This document shows positions 34,952 to 44,428 of a stretch of DNA of 64,000 nucleotides, piece by piece (the first letter of the stretch is position 1; each line of letters begins with the position of its first letter). Both the position numbers and the translations under genes were made by a program. The notes below the pieces were generated by a model that was given only the letters and a program-made list of their open reading frames with translations, had not been told where the DNA came from and did not search any database. Origin of the DNA: Lachnospiraceae bacterium YSB2008 (GTDB lineage: Bacteria > Bacillota > Clostridia > Lachnospirales > Lachnospiraceae); NCBI GenBank assembly GCA_000687655.1, contig JHWR01000007.1:89393-153392 (forward strand), written 5' to 3'.

Positions 34952-36307
34952 ATGTGGACAAGAAAAGAATTAAAGGATAGAGCAAAGGTTGCTTTTAAAG
35001 CAAACTACTGGAAGGCTTTACTGGTAGCCCTGGTGCTCGGAATAGTAGTTGGTTCATCAGGAGGATGCTCGGTTCCGGCAGCTCCGTCATTTAACATCAA
35101 CACACCGGATCTGAATTATTCACCTAAGGTTTATGATGATGACGATGACGACAAGTCAGGTAAGGGTAATGACTTTGTTGATGATGACGACGATGAAGAA
35201 GAAGATGATGATGATGATGTGGATGATGCCACAGTAGCAGATGCAGATTTTGATAACGGAAACGTTTCAATTAATGCTGATGACGGAGACTTCAATCTCA
35301 ACATCGACGGCGGCGACGGATCATATGTCAGGATTCAGGCTGATGAAAATGGAAAGTTCAACATCGACATCAATGGCAATGACGGCGATACATTTAAGAT
35401 GAACGGCGATGGTGAGGACGGAAAAGTCATCATCAATGGTACTGAATACGATGCAGATGAGATGTCAGATATAGAGTTCAATCCTATAGCTGAGATGAAA
35501 GAAAAGGCTCAGGAGTACAGAGGACCGCTTATAGCGATGGGAGTTGCATTCCTGGTAGTTTTCCTCTTCGTTTTCCTCTTCATTATGGCATTCAGCATTG
35601 CATTTGATATATTCCTCCTCAATCCTATTGAGACAGGATGTTACAGATTCTTCGCAAAGAATACAAAAGAACCTGCTAAGCTTTCAAACGTAGTATTTGC
35701 ATTCGATCATAATTACATGAACGTAGTTAAGATCAGATTCTTCCAGGATCTCTACATATTCCTGTGGTCACTTCTCTTCGTAATACCTGGTATCATCAAG
35801 TCTTACGAATACAGAATGGTTCCATATATAGTTGGTGAGAATCCGAAGATTTCTAAGGCAGAAGCATTCAGACTCAGTAAAGAGATGATGATGGGTAACA
35901 AGTGGAGAGCATTCGTACTTGACCTTTCGTTCATACCTTGGGATCTCCTCTCAATTCTTACCTGCGGAATACTTTCAATATTCTGGGTAGATCCATACAG
36001 ACAGGCTACATACGCAGAGCTTTACATGGTACTTAAGAATGGTTTCGATATCGGCGGCGATGATGAGGCAGTAGTTGTTCCACCAACAGCACCATCACCA
36101 GCACCGGCATACAATGCAGCACCTGCAGCACCATATTCAGAACCTGTTGCAACATATGCTGCAGCACCTGCAGCACCTGCCACAGAAGTCCCTCCTGTAA
36201 ATAACGAAGTGGCGAGCTCAGCAGAGGCAATATGGAATGAACAGCCGGAAGAGGCACCTGCAGAGGATACACCTGAAGCAGATGCGCCGAAAACGGACAA
36301 TGAATAA
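34952..36307 (+). CDS. DUF975 membrane protein with acidic Asp-rich insertion
   Basis: About 451 residues. It opens MWTRKELKDRAKVAFKANYW, the DUF975 signature. TM1 is followed by a ~140-residue insertion not normal for the family: a run of Asp/Glu (about 48-85) and then acid-rich NDG/DGDG units (about 90-165) resembling calcium-binding turns. The remaining TM helices (about 175-370) carry the usual DUF975 features. The tail (about 375-450) is Ala/Pro/Tyr-rich, ending in acidic residues. In-frame TTG 34928 and ATG 34946 exist; AAAGGAG spacing and the family N-terminus favour ATG 34952. Function unknown; DUF975 proteins are envelope proteins. Confidence 0.85.
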   Translation: MWTRKELKDRAKVAFKANYWKALLVALVLGIVVGSSGGCSVPAAPSFNINTPDLNYSPKVYDDDDDDKSGKGNDFVDDDDDEEEDDDDDVDDATVADADFDNGNVSINADDGDFNLNIDGGDGSYVRIQADENGKFNIDINGNDGDTFKMNGDGEDGKVIINGTEYDADEMSDIEFNPIAEMKEKAQEYRGPLIAMGVAFLVVFLFVFLFIMAFSIAFDIFLLNPIETGCYRFFAKNTKEPAKLSNVVFAFDHNYMNVVKIRFFQDLYIFLWSLLFVIPGIIKSYEYRMVPYIVGENPKISKAEAFRLSKEMMMGNKWRAFVLDLSFIPWDLLSILTCGILSIFWVDPYRQATYAELYMVLKNGFDIGGDDEAVVVPPTAPSPAPAYNAAPAAPYSEPVATYAAAPAAPATEVPPVNNEVASSAEAIWNEQPEEAPAEDTPEADAPKTDNE

Positions 36308-36357
36308 ATGCTGAAAAGCATTTCATAGCTACACCAAGCAAATAGTTAGAACAAGAA

Positions 36358-36385
36358 GGTGCCGGTAGGTAAAACTATCGGCACC
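36358..36385 (+). terminator. hairpin after the DUF975 gene (weak terminator candidate)
   Basis: Eleven-bp stem GGTGCCGGTAG/CTATCGGCACC with one G-T pair (36358-36368 with 36375-36385). There is no T-run after it, so it may attenuate rather than terminate before the response-regulator gene. Confidence 0.4.
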
Positions 36386-36411
36386 CGATGTTGTGATATG
36401 GGAGATGGGTT

Positions 36412-37092
36412 ATGGCATATAAAATACTTATAGCAGATGATGAAGCAGAAATAAGAGACCTGCTGAAGCTATATCTTGAAAATGAAGGTTATACAGTTAT
36501 TGAGGCGGCAGACGGGGTAGAGGCTATCAATCTGGTCAATCAGCAAAGTCCTGATCTGTGTATACTTGATATCATGATGCCGAAAATGGACGGCTACAAG
36601 GTTCTCAGAAAGATACGCGAGACCAGCAATGTGCCGGTTATGATACTTTCTGCGAAGGATGCAGATTCCGAGAAGATACTCGGACTTAATCTCGGGGCGG
36701 ATGACTATATGGCAAAGCCTTTCAATCCACTTGAGGCAGTTGCAAGAGTTAACTCAAACATAAGACGTTTCTACAGCTTAGGTGCAAATGAAACGAAGGC
36801 TGAGGTGCTGAGGGTAAAGGATCTTGTTCTTGATCCTGATACATGTTCACTTAAGAAAGGTGATGAGGATATAGAGCTTACCATGGTCGAATATAAGGTT
36901 ATGGAGCTTTTTATGCAGCATCCGGGAAGAGTCTTCACCAAACAGCAGATATATGAATATGCCTGGGGAGATGAATTCTTTGTAGCTGATAATAATATCA
37001 TGGTATGTATCAGTAAACTGAGATCCAAGCTCAGTGATAATCCATCAGAGTATATAAAGACCATGAGAGGACTTGGTTACAGACTGAGTTAA
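36412..37092 (+). CDS. OmpR-family response regulator
   Basis: 226 residues. Receiver domain 1-118: acidic pocket D9/D10, phospho-acceptor Asp53 (ILDIMMPK), T/S signal residue in MILSAK and Lys102 in MAKPF. The C-terminal winged helix (about 130-226) has YEYAWGDEF and RSKLSDNPSEYIKTMRGLGYRL. It is of the VanR-like class. It precedes its cognate kinase by 13 bases. Target genes are not evident; the downstream HD/feoAB genes lie in the same direction and could be cotranscribed. Confidence 0.95.
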   Translation: MAYKILIADDEAEIRDLLKLYLENEGYTVIEAADGVEAINLVNQQSPDLCILDIMMPKMDGYKVLRKIRETSNVPVMILSAKDADSEKILGLNLGADDYMAKPFNPLEAVARVNSNIRRFYSLGANETKAEVLRVKDLVLDPDTCSLKKGDEDIELTMVEYKVMELFMQHPGRVFTKQQIYEYAWGDEFFVADNNIMVCISKLRSKLSDNPSEYIKTMRGLGYRLS

Positions 37093-37105
37093 ATGGCGGG
37101 TTTTT

Positions 37106-38314
37106 ATGAAAGATTTAAAAAGCTTAAGAGGATATCTCATTAAGAGATTCCTGCTGACAATAATATTTCTTAGTATAACAGAGTATGCTGCTCTTTCGTT
37201 GATGCGGCGTACTCTTATTCCGTTTGTTATCAGAACTTATCTCAGGGGCGCTGACTGGAGCAGTATCAATCCTTTGTCGATAATTGTCGGCTTCATTGTC
37301 ATGCTCGTACTTGTAATCCTTGATTTACTGGGCGAGATTCTTCCGGGGCAGTTCGGCCTCGTATTTGACGGTGGAGTAAGAGCGCTCAGAAGTCTTATCG
37401 GAGGCTTCTTCAGCAGCAATTCATTTACAGTAAATATGAATATTGGCAAGGAAATAATACTTCTTGTTTTTCTTCTTGCTATGGCGCTCCTTATATTGGT
37501 TCCTATAGGAATCGCTGCGGCATATTACTCTGCAGTTGTTGTCAGAAGAGTAAGGAAGCTGGAGGAAAGAGACAGAGAGAAACAGAAAGAGTATGATCGC
37601 AGCAGAAATCTTATGCTTTCGGATATAGCACATGATCTCAGGACTCCTATGACAACAGTTTCCGGCTATGCAAAGGCACTTTCAGATGGTATGATACCTG
37701 ATGAAAAGGTTCCTGAAATACTTGAAGCTATTCAGTCAAAGTCTGAGAGGATGAACGAGCTTATTAATCTTCTTTTTGATTATGTCAGGCTTGACAGTGA
37801 AGGCTTTACTTTGAATAAAGAATCTCTTGATATATGTGAGCTGCTCAGAGAAACTGCGGCACTTCTCTATCAGGATATAGAGGATGCCGGTATGGAACTG
37901 GTCGTATCCATACCTGATGAAAAGATCAAGATAACAGGAGATAAACTCCAGCTGTCCCGAGTTGTGACAAATCTTATCACCAATGCAATGAAACATAATG
38001 ACGAAGGGACAGTTATAGGTCTGATCCTTAAGAATGATGAGGATGAAGGAATCAAGATAGCTGTCGCAGATACCGGCGAGGAGATACCGGAAGAAAAGGT
38101 TGATACGCTGTTTGATCCTTTTGTTATGGGAGATGAATCCCGTCAGTCAAAAGGTGGTTCAGGACTGGGACTTTCTATTGTAAAAAAAGTTGTTGAAATG
38201 CATGAATTCAGGATTAAACTTCTTCAGAATGATAAGACGAAGGATTATGATATCAAGGATGAAGAAGGAACTATACATTTCACCAAGGCCTTTGTCATAA
38301 GTATACCGATATAG
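37106..38314 (+). CDS. membrane sensor histidine kinase
   Basis: 402 residues. Two TM regions (about 15-40 and 115-142, with a further hydrophobic segment near 55-75) flank a short extracytoplasmic loop of about 50-70 residues. The HisKA dimerisation domain contains SDIAHDLRTPMT with phospho-acceptor His176. The HATPase_c domain shows the N box NLITNAMKHN, the G1 box VADTGEEIP and the G2 box GGSGLGLSIVKK. The loop is too short to be a binding domain, suggesting intramembrane or envelope-stress sensing. Partner of the response regulator just upstream. Confidence 0.94.
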   Translation: MKDLKSLRGYLIKRFLLTIIFLSITEYAALSLMRRTLIPFVIRTYLRGADWSSINPLSIIVGFIVMLVLVILDLLGEILPGQFGLVFDGGVRALRSLIGGFFSSNSFTVNMNIGKEIILLVFLLAMALLILVPIGIAAAYYSAVVVRRVRKLEERDREKQKEYDRSRNLMLSDIAHDLRTPMTTVSGYAKALSDGMIPDEKVPEILEAIQSKSERMNELINLLFDYVRLDSEGFTLNKESLDICELLRETAALLYQDIEDAGMELVVSIPDEKIKITGDKLQLSRVVTNLITNAMKHNDEGTVIGLILKNDEDEGIKIAVADTGEEIPEEKVDTLFDPFVMGDESRQSKGGSGLGLSIVKKVVEMHEFRIKLLQNDKTKDYDIKDEEGTIHFTKAFVISIPI

Positions 38315-38334
38315 AAAACAGGAAAATGTAAAGC

Positions 38335-38850
38335 ATGGCAAAATTCAGACTAAAACCGCATGAAGTGACAGATTTTAAGGGCATGATCCAGGAAATAGCC
38401 ATGCATGATTCTGCTAAGGATATGAAGAATTATATTCAGCACGCAGATGTTTCAACTTACAGGCATGCTATGTCAGTAGCGCTTCTCAGCTACTGTATAG
38501 TGAAGAGATTCCGGATAAAGGCTAATGAGGAGTCGCTTGTGAAGGGTGCTTTTCTTCATGATTACTTTCTCTACGACTGGCATACAAAAGGCGACCATCT
38601 TCATGGTTATCATCATCCTTTCATAGCAGCTGATAATGCAAAGAGAGATTTTAAGATAACGGATCATGAGGCCTCTATTATCAAGAGTCATATGTGGCCG
38701 CTTACACTTCGTTCTGTTCCGAAATCCAGGGAAGCAGCGGTGGTCTGCATAGCGGATAAAATGATATCATCACGTGAGAGCTTCGCCAGAAATGGAAAGC
38801 TGATCACGAAAAAATTCAAGAGAAAGATTCTGTCCAAGAGGAAAAAATAG
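38335..38850 (+). CDS. HD-domain phosphohydrolase
   Basis: 171 residues. HD superfamily residues are visible: H in STYRHAMSVAL, GAFLHDYFLYDW (HD), HHPFIAADNA and the later ADKMISSRE Asp. Similar small HD proteins in clostridia are annotated as phosphohydrolases of unknown substrate. A basic tail (KKFKRKILSKRKK) could bind nucleic acid or the membrane. The stop codon directly abuts the feoAB start (zero spacing), and the gene begins 20 bases after the histidine kinase, so it is translationally coupled to iron transport. Confidence 0.85.
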   Translation: MAKFRLKPHEVTDFKGMIQEIAMHDSAKDMKNYIQHADVSTYRHAMSVALLSYCIVKRFRIKANEESLVKGAFLHDYFLYDWHTKGDHLHGYHHPFIAADNAKRDFKITDHEASIIKSHMWPLTLRSVPKSREAAVVCIADKMISSRESFARNGKLITKKFKRKILSKRKK

Positions 38851-41256
38851 ATGACACTCAGAGATTTGAAAATTGGAGACAGTTGCAGGATTACAGCAGT
38901 CGGCGGTGAAGGTGCATTACGACAGCACTTCCTTGATATGGGTATGATACCCGGAGTGGAAGTGACTGTCGTTAAGTTTGCTCCGATGGGTGACCCGGTT
39001 GAACTTCTTATACATGGATATCAGCTGACACTACGACTTGATGATGCAGAGCAGATTGAAGTGGAGATGCTTACATCAGACATTAGTGATAGTGAGCATC
39101 AGAGCTTGAACCCAGATGACACAGAATACTCGTCAAAGAAAAAGAACAGCAAATTAACTGATGATAAATATAAGCCTTGCAAGGTGACTGAACATCCCGG
39201 CCTCGGTGAAGGCGGCAAGTATCATCCGAAGGGCAGCGGTGATCCGCTTCCTGAAGATACGGTCCTTACATTTGCACTTGTTGGCAATCAGAACTCCGGA
39301 AAGACTACACTTTTCAATCAGCTTACCGGTGCCAATCAGCACGTGGGGAACTTCCCGGGCGTCACTGTCGACCGCAAGGATGGTGTCATAAAGGGATATC
39401 CGAATACTCTTGTTACTGATCTTCCGGGAATATACTCCATGTCCCCATACAGCAGTGAGGAGATAGTGTCCCGTAATTTCGTCCTGGATGAAAAGCCTAA
39501 GGCTATCATCAACATAGTAGATGCAACAAATATCGAAAGAAATCTTTATCTTACGATGCAGCTCCTGGAGATGAATATTCCTATGGTAGTTGCCCTGAAT
39601 ATGATGGATGAGGTCCGTACGAACGGCGGAACCATAGATATAAATGAGATGGAAGCTGCACTCGGTGTTCCTGTCGTACCAATCTCAGCAGCTAAGAATC
39701 AGGGTATAAATGAGCTCATAGAGCATGCTGTCCATATTGCGCATTACCAGGAACGTCCTCTCAGACAGGACTTCTGTGACGAGAAGGAAAACGGTGGTGC
39801 AGTACATCGCTGTATTCATGCTGTAATACATCTTATAGAGAATCGCGCCAATGCAGCCGAGCTCCCAGTGAGATTCTCTGCGAGCAAGGTTATAGAAGGA
39901 GATGAGCTTGTTCTCGAAAAGCTTTCTCTGACTGAAGAAGAAAGCGATATGCTGGAGAATATTGTCCGGAATATGGAGAAGAAGCGCGGACTGGACAGGA
40001 ATGCGGCTATCGCAGATATGCGCTATTCATTTATCAGAAAGATATGTTCGGCATTCGTAAGACGTCCGCATAAGAGCAAAGAGAGCATAAGAAGCGAAAA
40101 GCTCGATAAAATTCTCACCGGAAAATGGACCGCCATCCCGCTTTTCATTGCTATCATGTTCATTATCTCATGGCTGACATTCAATGTTATCGGAGGAACT
40201 CTTCAGGGATGGCTTGAGATGGGAATTGATGCACTTACGAAGGTTACTGACAGGGCAATGACGAATGCCGGAATAAATGAAGTGCTTCATGGACTTATAA
40301 TCGACGGAGTTTTTGTCGGAGTAGGAAGCGTTCTGTCTTTCCTGCCTATCATAGTAACACTGTTCTTCTTCCTTTCACTGCTTGAGGATTCAGGATATAT
40401 AGCAAGGGTTGCTTTCTTCATGGATAAGATCCTCAGAAAGATAGGCCTCTCCGGAAGAAGTATAGTTCCGATGCTGATAGGTTTCGGTTGTACTGTTCCT
40501 GCGGTAATGTCTACAAGAACTCTCCCGAGTGAACGAGACAGGAAGATGACGATACTGCTGACTCCATTTATGAGCTGTACCGCAAAGATGCCTATATACG
40601 CATTCTTTGTAGATGCTTTCTTCTCAAGGTATAAAGCTCTGATACTTATAGGCCTTTATCTTCTGGGAATACTGATTTCCATACTGATAGCGCTTGTATT
40701 TAAGAAGACGCTCTTTAGGGGTGAGGCAGTTCCTTTCGTTATGGAACTTCCTAACTACCGTCTTCCGGGATGGAAGAATGTAATGAGGCTTCTCTGGGAT
40801 AAAGCAAAGGATTTCCTTCAGAGAGCGTTTTCTGTAATATTCATAGCAACTATCGTGATATGGCTTCTGAAGAGTTTTGATACACATTTCAATTTTATAA
40901 CCGATCAGCAAAACAGTATACTTGCAACAGTTGCAGGATGGTTTGTTCCGGTGATGCATCCTATAGGACTTGGTGACTGGCGTATATGTACAGCTCTCAT
41001 AAGCGGTTTTATGGCTAAGGAGAGTGTTGTATCTACTCTGGAGGTTCTTTACGCTCAGGGTATAGAAACGGCTATTACGTCTGCTACGGCAGCGGCCATA
41101 CTCGTTTTCTCTTTGCTTTACACTCCTTGTGTTGCTGCTATAGCATCCATAAGAAGAGAGCTCGGCAGAAAGTGGGCACTGGCGGTTGTTGTATGGCAGT
41201 GTTTTGTGGCCTGGGTTGCAGCATTCGTTGTATATATGATTGTAACGATGTTATAA
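38851..41256 (+). CDS. feoB: FeoA-FeoB fusion ferrous iron transporter
   Basis: 801 residues. Residues 1-75 form a FeoA (SH3-like) domain (LRDLKIGDSCRITAVGGEG), normally a separate protein. A ~65-residue charged linker follows. The FeoB G domain begins near 140: P-loop GNQNSGKTTLFNQL at 144, G2 FPGVTVDRK, G3 DLPGIYSM and G4 ALNMMDEV. The membrane part (about 430-800) has two gate modules, with IGFGCTVPAVMSTRT in the first and the related SALISGFMAKESVVSTL region in the second. It imports Fe2+ under anaerobic conditions. ATG 38851 follows directly on the HD gene stop. No separate feoC is seen. Confidence 0.96.
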   Translation: MTLRDLKIGDSCRITAVGGEGALRQHFLDMGMIPGVEVTVVKFAPMGDPVELLIHGYQLTLRLDDAEQIEVEMLTSDISDSEHQSLNPDDTEYSSKKKNSKLTDDKYKPCKVTEHPGLGEGGKYHPKGSGDPLPEDTVLTFALVGNQNSGKTTLFNQLTGANQHVGNFPGVTVDRKDGVIKGYPNTLVTDLPGIYSMSPYSSEEIVSRNFVLDEKPKAIINIVDATNIERNLYLTMQLLEMNIPMVVALNMMDEVRTNGGTIDINEMEAALGVPVVPISAAKNQGINELIEHAVHIAHYQERPLRQDFCDEKENGGAVHRCIHAVIHLIENRANAAELPVRFSASKVIEGDELVLEKLSLTEEESDMLENIVRNMEKKRGLDRNAAIADMRYSFIRKICSAFVRRPHKSKESIRSEKLDKILTGKWTAIPLFIAIMFIISWLTFNVIGGTLQGWLEMGIDALTKVTDRAMTNAGINEVLHGLIIDGVFVGVGSVLSFLPIIVTLFFFLSLLEDSGYIARVAFFMDKILRKIGLSGRSIVPMLIGFGCTVPAVMSTRTLPSERDRKMTILLTPFMSCTAKMPIYAFFVDAFFSRYKALILIGLYLLGILISILIALVFKKTLFRGEAVPFVMELPNYRLPGWKNVMRLLWDKAKDFLQRAFSVIFIATIVIWLLKSFDTHFNFITDQQNSILATVAGWFVPVMHPIGLGDWRICTALISGFMAKESVVSTLEVLYAQGIETAITSATAAAILVFSLLYTPCVAAIASIRRELGRKWALAVVVWQCFVAWVAAFVVYMIVTML

Positions 41257-41287
41257 ATGTATGATAAGGCTGATATGATATTCGAAA

Positions 41288-41328
41288 AAAGAGACATTCC
41301 CCATGTGTCGGGTGAATGTCTCTTTCTT
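41288..41328. terminator. bidirectional terminator between feoB and the HAD gene
   Basis: Stem AAAGAGACATTC/GAATGTCTCTTT (41288-41299 with 41314-41325). T-rich on both sides: TTTCTTTATT on plus and TTTTTTC on minus. Confidence 0.88.
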
Positions 41329-41351
41329 TATTGTGGACTTACTTTATATTC

Positions 41352-42182
41352 TTATATAATACCAAGCTTCAGAAATGCCGTCGCGAGTCCGTCGTCAGTT
41401 ACGGCGGGACATACGAAGTCAGCGATTCCTTTGAGGGCAGCACTTCCATTTTCCATTACTGTACTGTGACCGACGGTTTCTATCATCTCAAGATCGTTCA
41501 TACTGTCTCCGAAACCGTAGCTGTTATCTATATCTATATTGAAGTGGCGGCAGACCAGTTCTACAGCTTTTCCTTTGTCAAATTTCCTGTTTACGAGTTC
41601 TCCGTTTGTGATTCCGTATTTGTCAGGTTCCTGTACTACAAAATGGAAGTCTTCCGAGAGAAGTTTCTTCGGTTCCTCCAGATAGTCAGGAGACGGACTC
41701 ATGAAGACTATCTTATATACAGGTTCTCCGCCGTATTCACTCATAGGTCTTATATTCAGAGATTCCTCTATCTGTTTTCTCCAGCGGAGAAGCTCGCTGT
41801 TGCCGCCTTCAGAAGCGTGTTCTTCAAGGAACTCTTTGAAGCCTTCATCAGTATATGAACCGTCTTTACATTCTACAGTTCTGAACACTCCATTTTCTTT
41901 TAAAGAATTAAGTGAGAGGAGTCTCTGTTCCTCTGTCATCGGGCAGTCGAAGAGCACTTCGTCTCCATATACTATATACCCACCACCGCTGCCTATGGCA
42001 CCGTCGAAGCCGAGCTCGTACACAGGACGGAGCATATCAAAGTTTCTGCCTGTGCATAAGAATACGAGATTGCCCTTTGCGCGGGCTCTCCTTACTACAT
42101 CCATAGCGGATTCAGGTGGTACATTTGATCCGGGTTCGGTAAGTGTTCCGTCTATATCCAGAAAGATTATTTTCTTTATCAT
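41352..42182 (-). CDS. Cof-type HAD-superfamily phosphatase
   Basis: 276 residues. Motif I FLDIDGTLTEPG at the N-terminus, motif II FLCTGRN near 40, motif III Lys in the KFDKGKAVEL segment and motif IV SYGFGDSMNDLEMI. The IIB cap lies between. Cof-type enzymes hydrolyse sugar phosphates, pyridoxal phosphate or FMN. It is divergent from the sucrose-type PTS operon and shares its ~200-base upstream region, so a sugar-phosphate substrate is plausible but unproven. The ATG follows AGGAGG. Confidence 0.9.
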   Translation of the reverse strand: MIKKIIFLDIDGTLTEPGSNVPPESAMDVVRRARAKGNLVFLCTGRNFDMLRPVYELGFDGAIGSGGGYIVYGDEVLFDCPMTEEQRLLSLNSLKENGVFRTVECKDGSYTDEGFKEFLEEHASEGGNSELLRWRKQIEESLNIRPMSEYGGEPVYKIVFMSPSPDYLEEPKKLLSEDFHFVVQEPDKYGITNGELVNRKFDKGKAVELVCRHFNIDIDNSYGFGDSMNDLEMIETVGHSTVMENGSAALKGIADFVCPAVTDDGLATAFLKLGII

Positions 42183-42316
42183 ATGAGCCTCCTGTAGATA
42201 ATTGAATAAATACCATATTTATGTAACCGTTTTCAGATATCTTACAATAGTAGCTTGATTATTACAATTATGCATAATGCACAATATATTGGAAAAATGT
42301 TTGGTAGATGTTTCGC

Positions 42317-42369
42317 TTTACACTTTTATTCATAGTGTTATAATGAGCATATGAGTGAAAACGATTTCA
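42317..42369 (+). promoter_or_regulatory. promoter and LacI-type operator of the sucrose-type PTS operon
   Basis: TTTACA (42317-42322), 16-base spacer, TATAAT (42339-42344). The operator TGAAAACGATTTCA (42356-42369) has the CG centre and near-palindromic arms (12 of 14 positions symmetric) typical of LacI/GalR sites, and it covers the expected transcription start. The RBS AAAGGAGGT and the ATG follow. Confidence 0.75.
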
Positions 42370-42390
42370 CATATCAAAAGGAGGTAGGCT

Positions 42391-44379
42391 ATGGCATTAG
42401 ATTATCGCAAATGTGCAGAAGAGATCTATAGTCATCTGGGTGGCCGGGAGAACATAGTTCAGGCGGCTCATTGCGCGACAAGGCTCAGACTCGTTCTGGC
42501 TGATAACAGTAAAATTGATAAGAAAGCCTTAGAGGATGTTGAAGGAGTAAAAGGCCTCTTCGAATCCAATGGACAGGTTCAGCTTATCATAGGAACAGGA
42601 ACTGTAAACAAAGTATATGATGAATTCCTTGCAGTAACAGGTATGACTGCAGCTACCAAGGATGATGTTAAGGCAGCGGCAGCCGCACAGCAGCCGGCAT
42701 GGAAGAGGGCTCTTAAGTCCGTAGGTGATGTTTTCGTTCCTATTCTTCCTGCTATCGTTGCATCAGGTCTTATGATGGGTGTTGTTGAAGCACTTGGTAA
42801 AGCAATGCCGAATTTTGCAAATACAGACTGGTATGCATTCCTGGATATGGTTGCAAATACTGCGTTTGCATTCCTTCCGGTTATCGTAGCTATAAGTGCT
42901 GCAAGAGTATTCGGAGGCAATGTATTCCTCGCGGCTGTTATAGGTCTCATGATGGTTCATACGGGACTCCTGAATGGCTGGAACGTTGGTAGCGCAGATG
43001 CAATAAACAGTTTCTTTGGAATTGAAACAGGTGTTATTCCGACCTGGAATCTTTTCGGTACTTTCAAGATAGGCACTTATGTAGTCGGTTCCATATCGCG
43101 GCATGGTTATCAGGGCCATGTTATCCCGGTAATGATCGCTGTATGGTTCATGTGTAAGATTGAGAAATGGTTACATAAGCATGTTCCTGAGATGATCGAC
43201 CTTTTCGTAGTTCCTATAACAACAGTTTTCTGTACAGCACTTCTTACATTTGTAGTTATAGGACCTATCTTCGCAGCACTTGAGAATTACGTACTTAAGG
43301 GAGCTCAGTGGCTCGTTCAGTTCCCTCCTGGAGCTATGATCATGGGCGCTATATATCCTGCAACAGTTGTTATGGGTCTTCACCATATGTACAACGTTAT
43401 CGAGGCAGGAATGCTTTCCTCAGTCGGACTCAATACATGGATGCCTATCGCATCAGCAGCAAACTTCGCACAGTTCGGTGCGTGTCTTGCAGTCGGCCTT
43501 AAGTGTAAGCAGGCTAAGCTCAAGACGGTTGCAGTTCCATCATCCATGTCAGCAGCACTCGGTATAACAGAGCCTGCTATATTCGGTGTTAACTTCAGAT
43601 TCATGAAGCCTTTCGTATGCGGTATGATCGGTGGTGCATGTGGTTCACTTTTCGGAGCTATAGTTAAGATCGGTGCGACAGCTTACGGTGTTACGGGAAT
43701 TCCTGGATACCTTACAATTAACAATTATGGACTTTACACAATACTTCTTCTTATATCAGGTGGTATAGCATTCATACTTACATGGATCACATGGAAGGAA
43801 GAGGTTCCTGAACCGACAGCTGAAGAGATTCAGAAGAAGGAAGCAGCAGAAAAGGCTGAGGAGCCGGCTGAAGAAGTAAAGAAGCCTGCAGGTATGGCTG
43901 ACCGTCTTGCATCCAAGAAGGATGAAGATGCTGAAATGAAGATATATGCCCCTATCAAGGGTAATGCTATAAGCTATGAAGAGATTCCGGATGAGACATT
44001 TGCATCAGGTGTTCTCGGAGCAGGTATAGGCATAGAGCCTGAAGAGGGTGTTGTATATGCACCATATGACGGAGAGATTTCATCTACTACAGAGACCAAG
44101 CATGCCATAGGTATCACAGGTGCAGGAGATATGGAACTCCTTATCCATGTCGGCGTTGATACAGTTAATATGAAGGGTGACGGATTTGAACTTTTCGTAG
44201 CTGAAGGCGACCAGGTTAAGAAGGGACAGAAACTCATTACATTTGATATCGAGAAGATCAAAGCTGCAGGATACAGTCCTACAACAGCTGTTCTTCTTAC
44301 AAATAGTGATGACTATGAGGACTTCAAGGTTGTTAAGACCGGAGCTGTAAATGTCGGCGACGAGGTTATGGATGCATAA
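42391..44379 (+). CDS. scrA: PTS glucose/sucrose-family EIIBCA permease, probably sucrose-specific
   Basis: 662 residues. EIIB domain 1-85 with phosphocysteine Cys28 (AAHCATRLRL). EIIC membrane domain about 105-465 with the family segments GGNVFLAAVIGLMM, GLHHMYNVIEAG and AALGITEPAIFGVNFRF. An acidic Pro/Glu/Ala linker (about 470-515) leads to an EIIA(Glc) domain (520-662) with the active His in LLIHVGVDTVNMKG near 586. It phosphorylates a disaccharide during uptake; sucrose is the best guess because fructokinase and a sucrose-active GH13 type follow. Trehalose or a beta-glucoside are alternatives. First gene of the operon. Confidence 0.88.
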   Translation: MALDYRKCAEEIYSHLGGRENIVQAAHCATRLRLVLADNSKIDKKALEDVEGVKGLFESNGQVQLIIGTGTVNKVYDEFLAVTGMTAATKDDVKAAAAAQQPAWKRALKSVGDVFVPILPAIVASGLMMGVVEALGKAMPNFANTDWYAFLDMVANTAFAFLPVIVAISAARVFGGNVFLAAVIGLMMVHTGLLNGWNVGSADAINSFFGIETGVIPTWNLFGTFKIGTYVVGSISRHGYQGHVIPVMIAVWFMCKIEKWLHKHVPEMIDLFVVPITTVFCTALLTFVVIGPIFAALENYVLKGAQWLVQFPPGAMIMGAIYPATVVMGLHHMYNVIEAGMLSSVGLNTWMPIASAANFAQFGACLAVGLKCKQAKLKTVAVPSSMSAALGITEPAIFGVNFRFMKPFVCGMIGGACGSLFGAIVKIGATAYGVTGIPGYLTINNYGLYTILLLISGGIAFILTWITWKEEVPEPTAEEIQKKEAAEKAEEPAEEVKKPAGMADRLASKKDEDAEMKIYAPIKGNAISYEEIPDETFASGVLGAGIGIEPEEGVVYAPYDGEISSTTETKHAIGITGAGDMELLIHVGVDTVNMKGDGFELFVAEGDQVKKGQKLITFDIEKIKAAGYSPTTAVLLTNSDDYEDFKVVKTGAVNVGDEVMDA

Positions 44380-44428
44380 ACTATAAAATGTAATGTTAAA
44401 TTCTAATATAAAGGGAGGATTATGAATC

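Noticed and set aside
41257..41858. Plus-strand frames antisense to the Cof-type phosphatase
   Set aside because: They are shadows of the minus-strand gene, which has a clear domain match and ribosome site.
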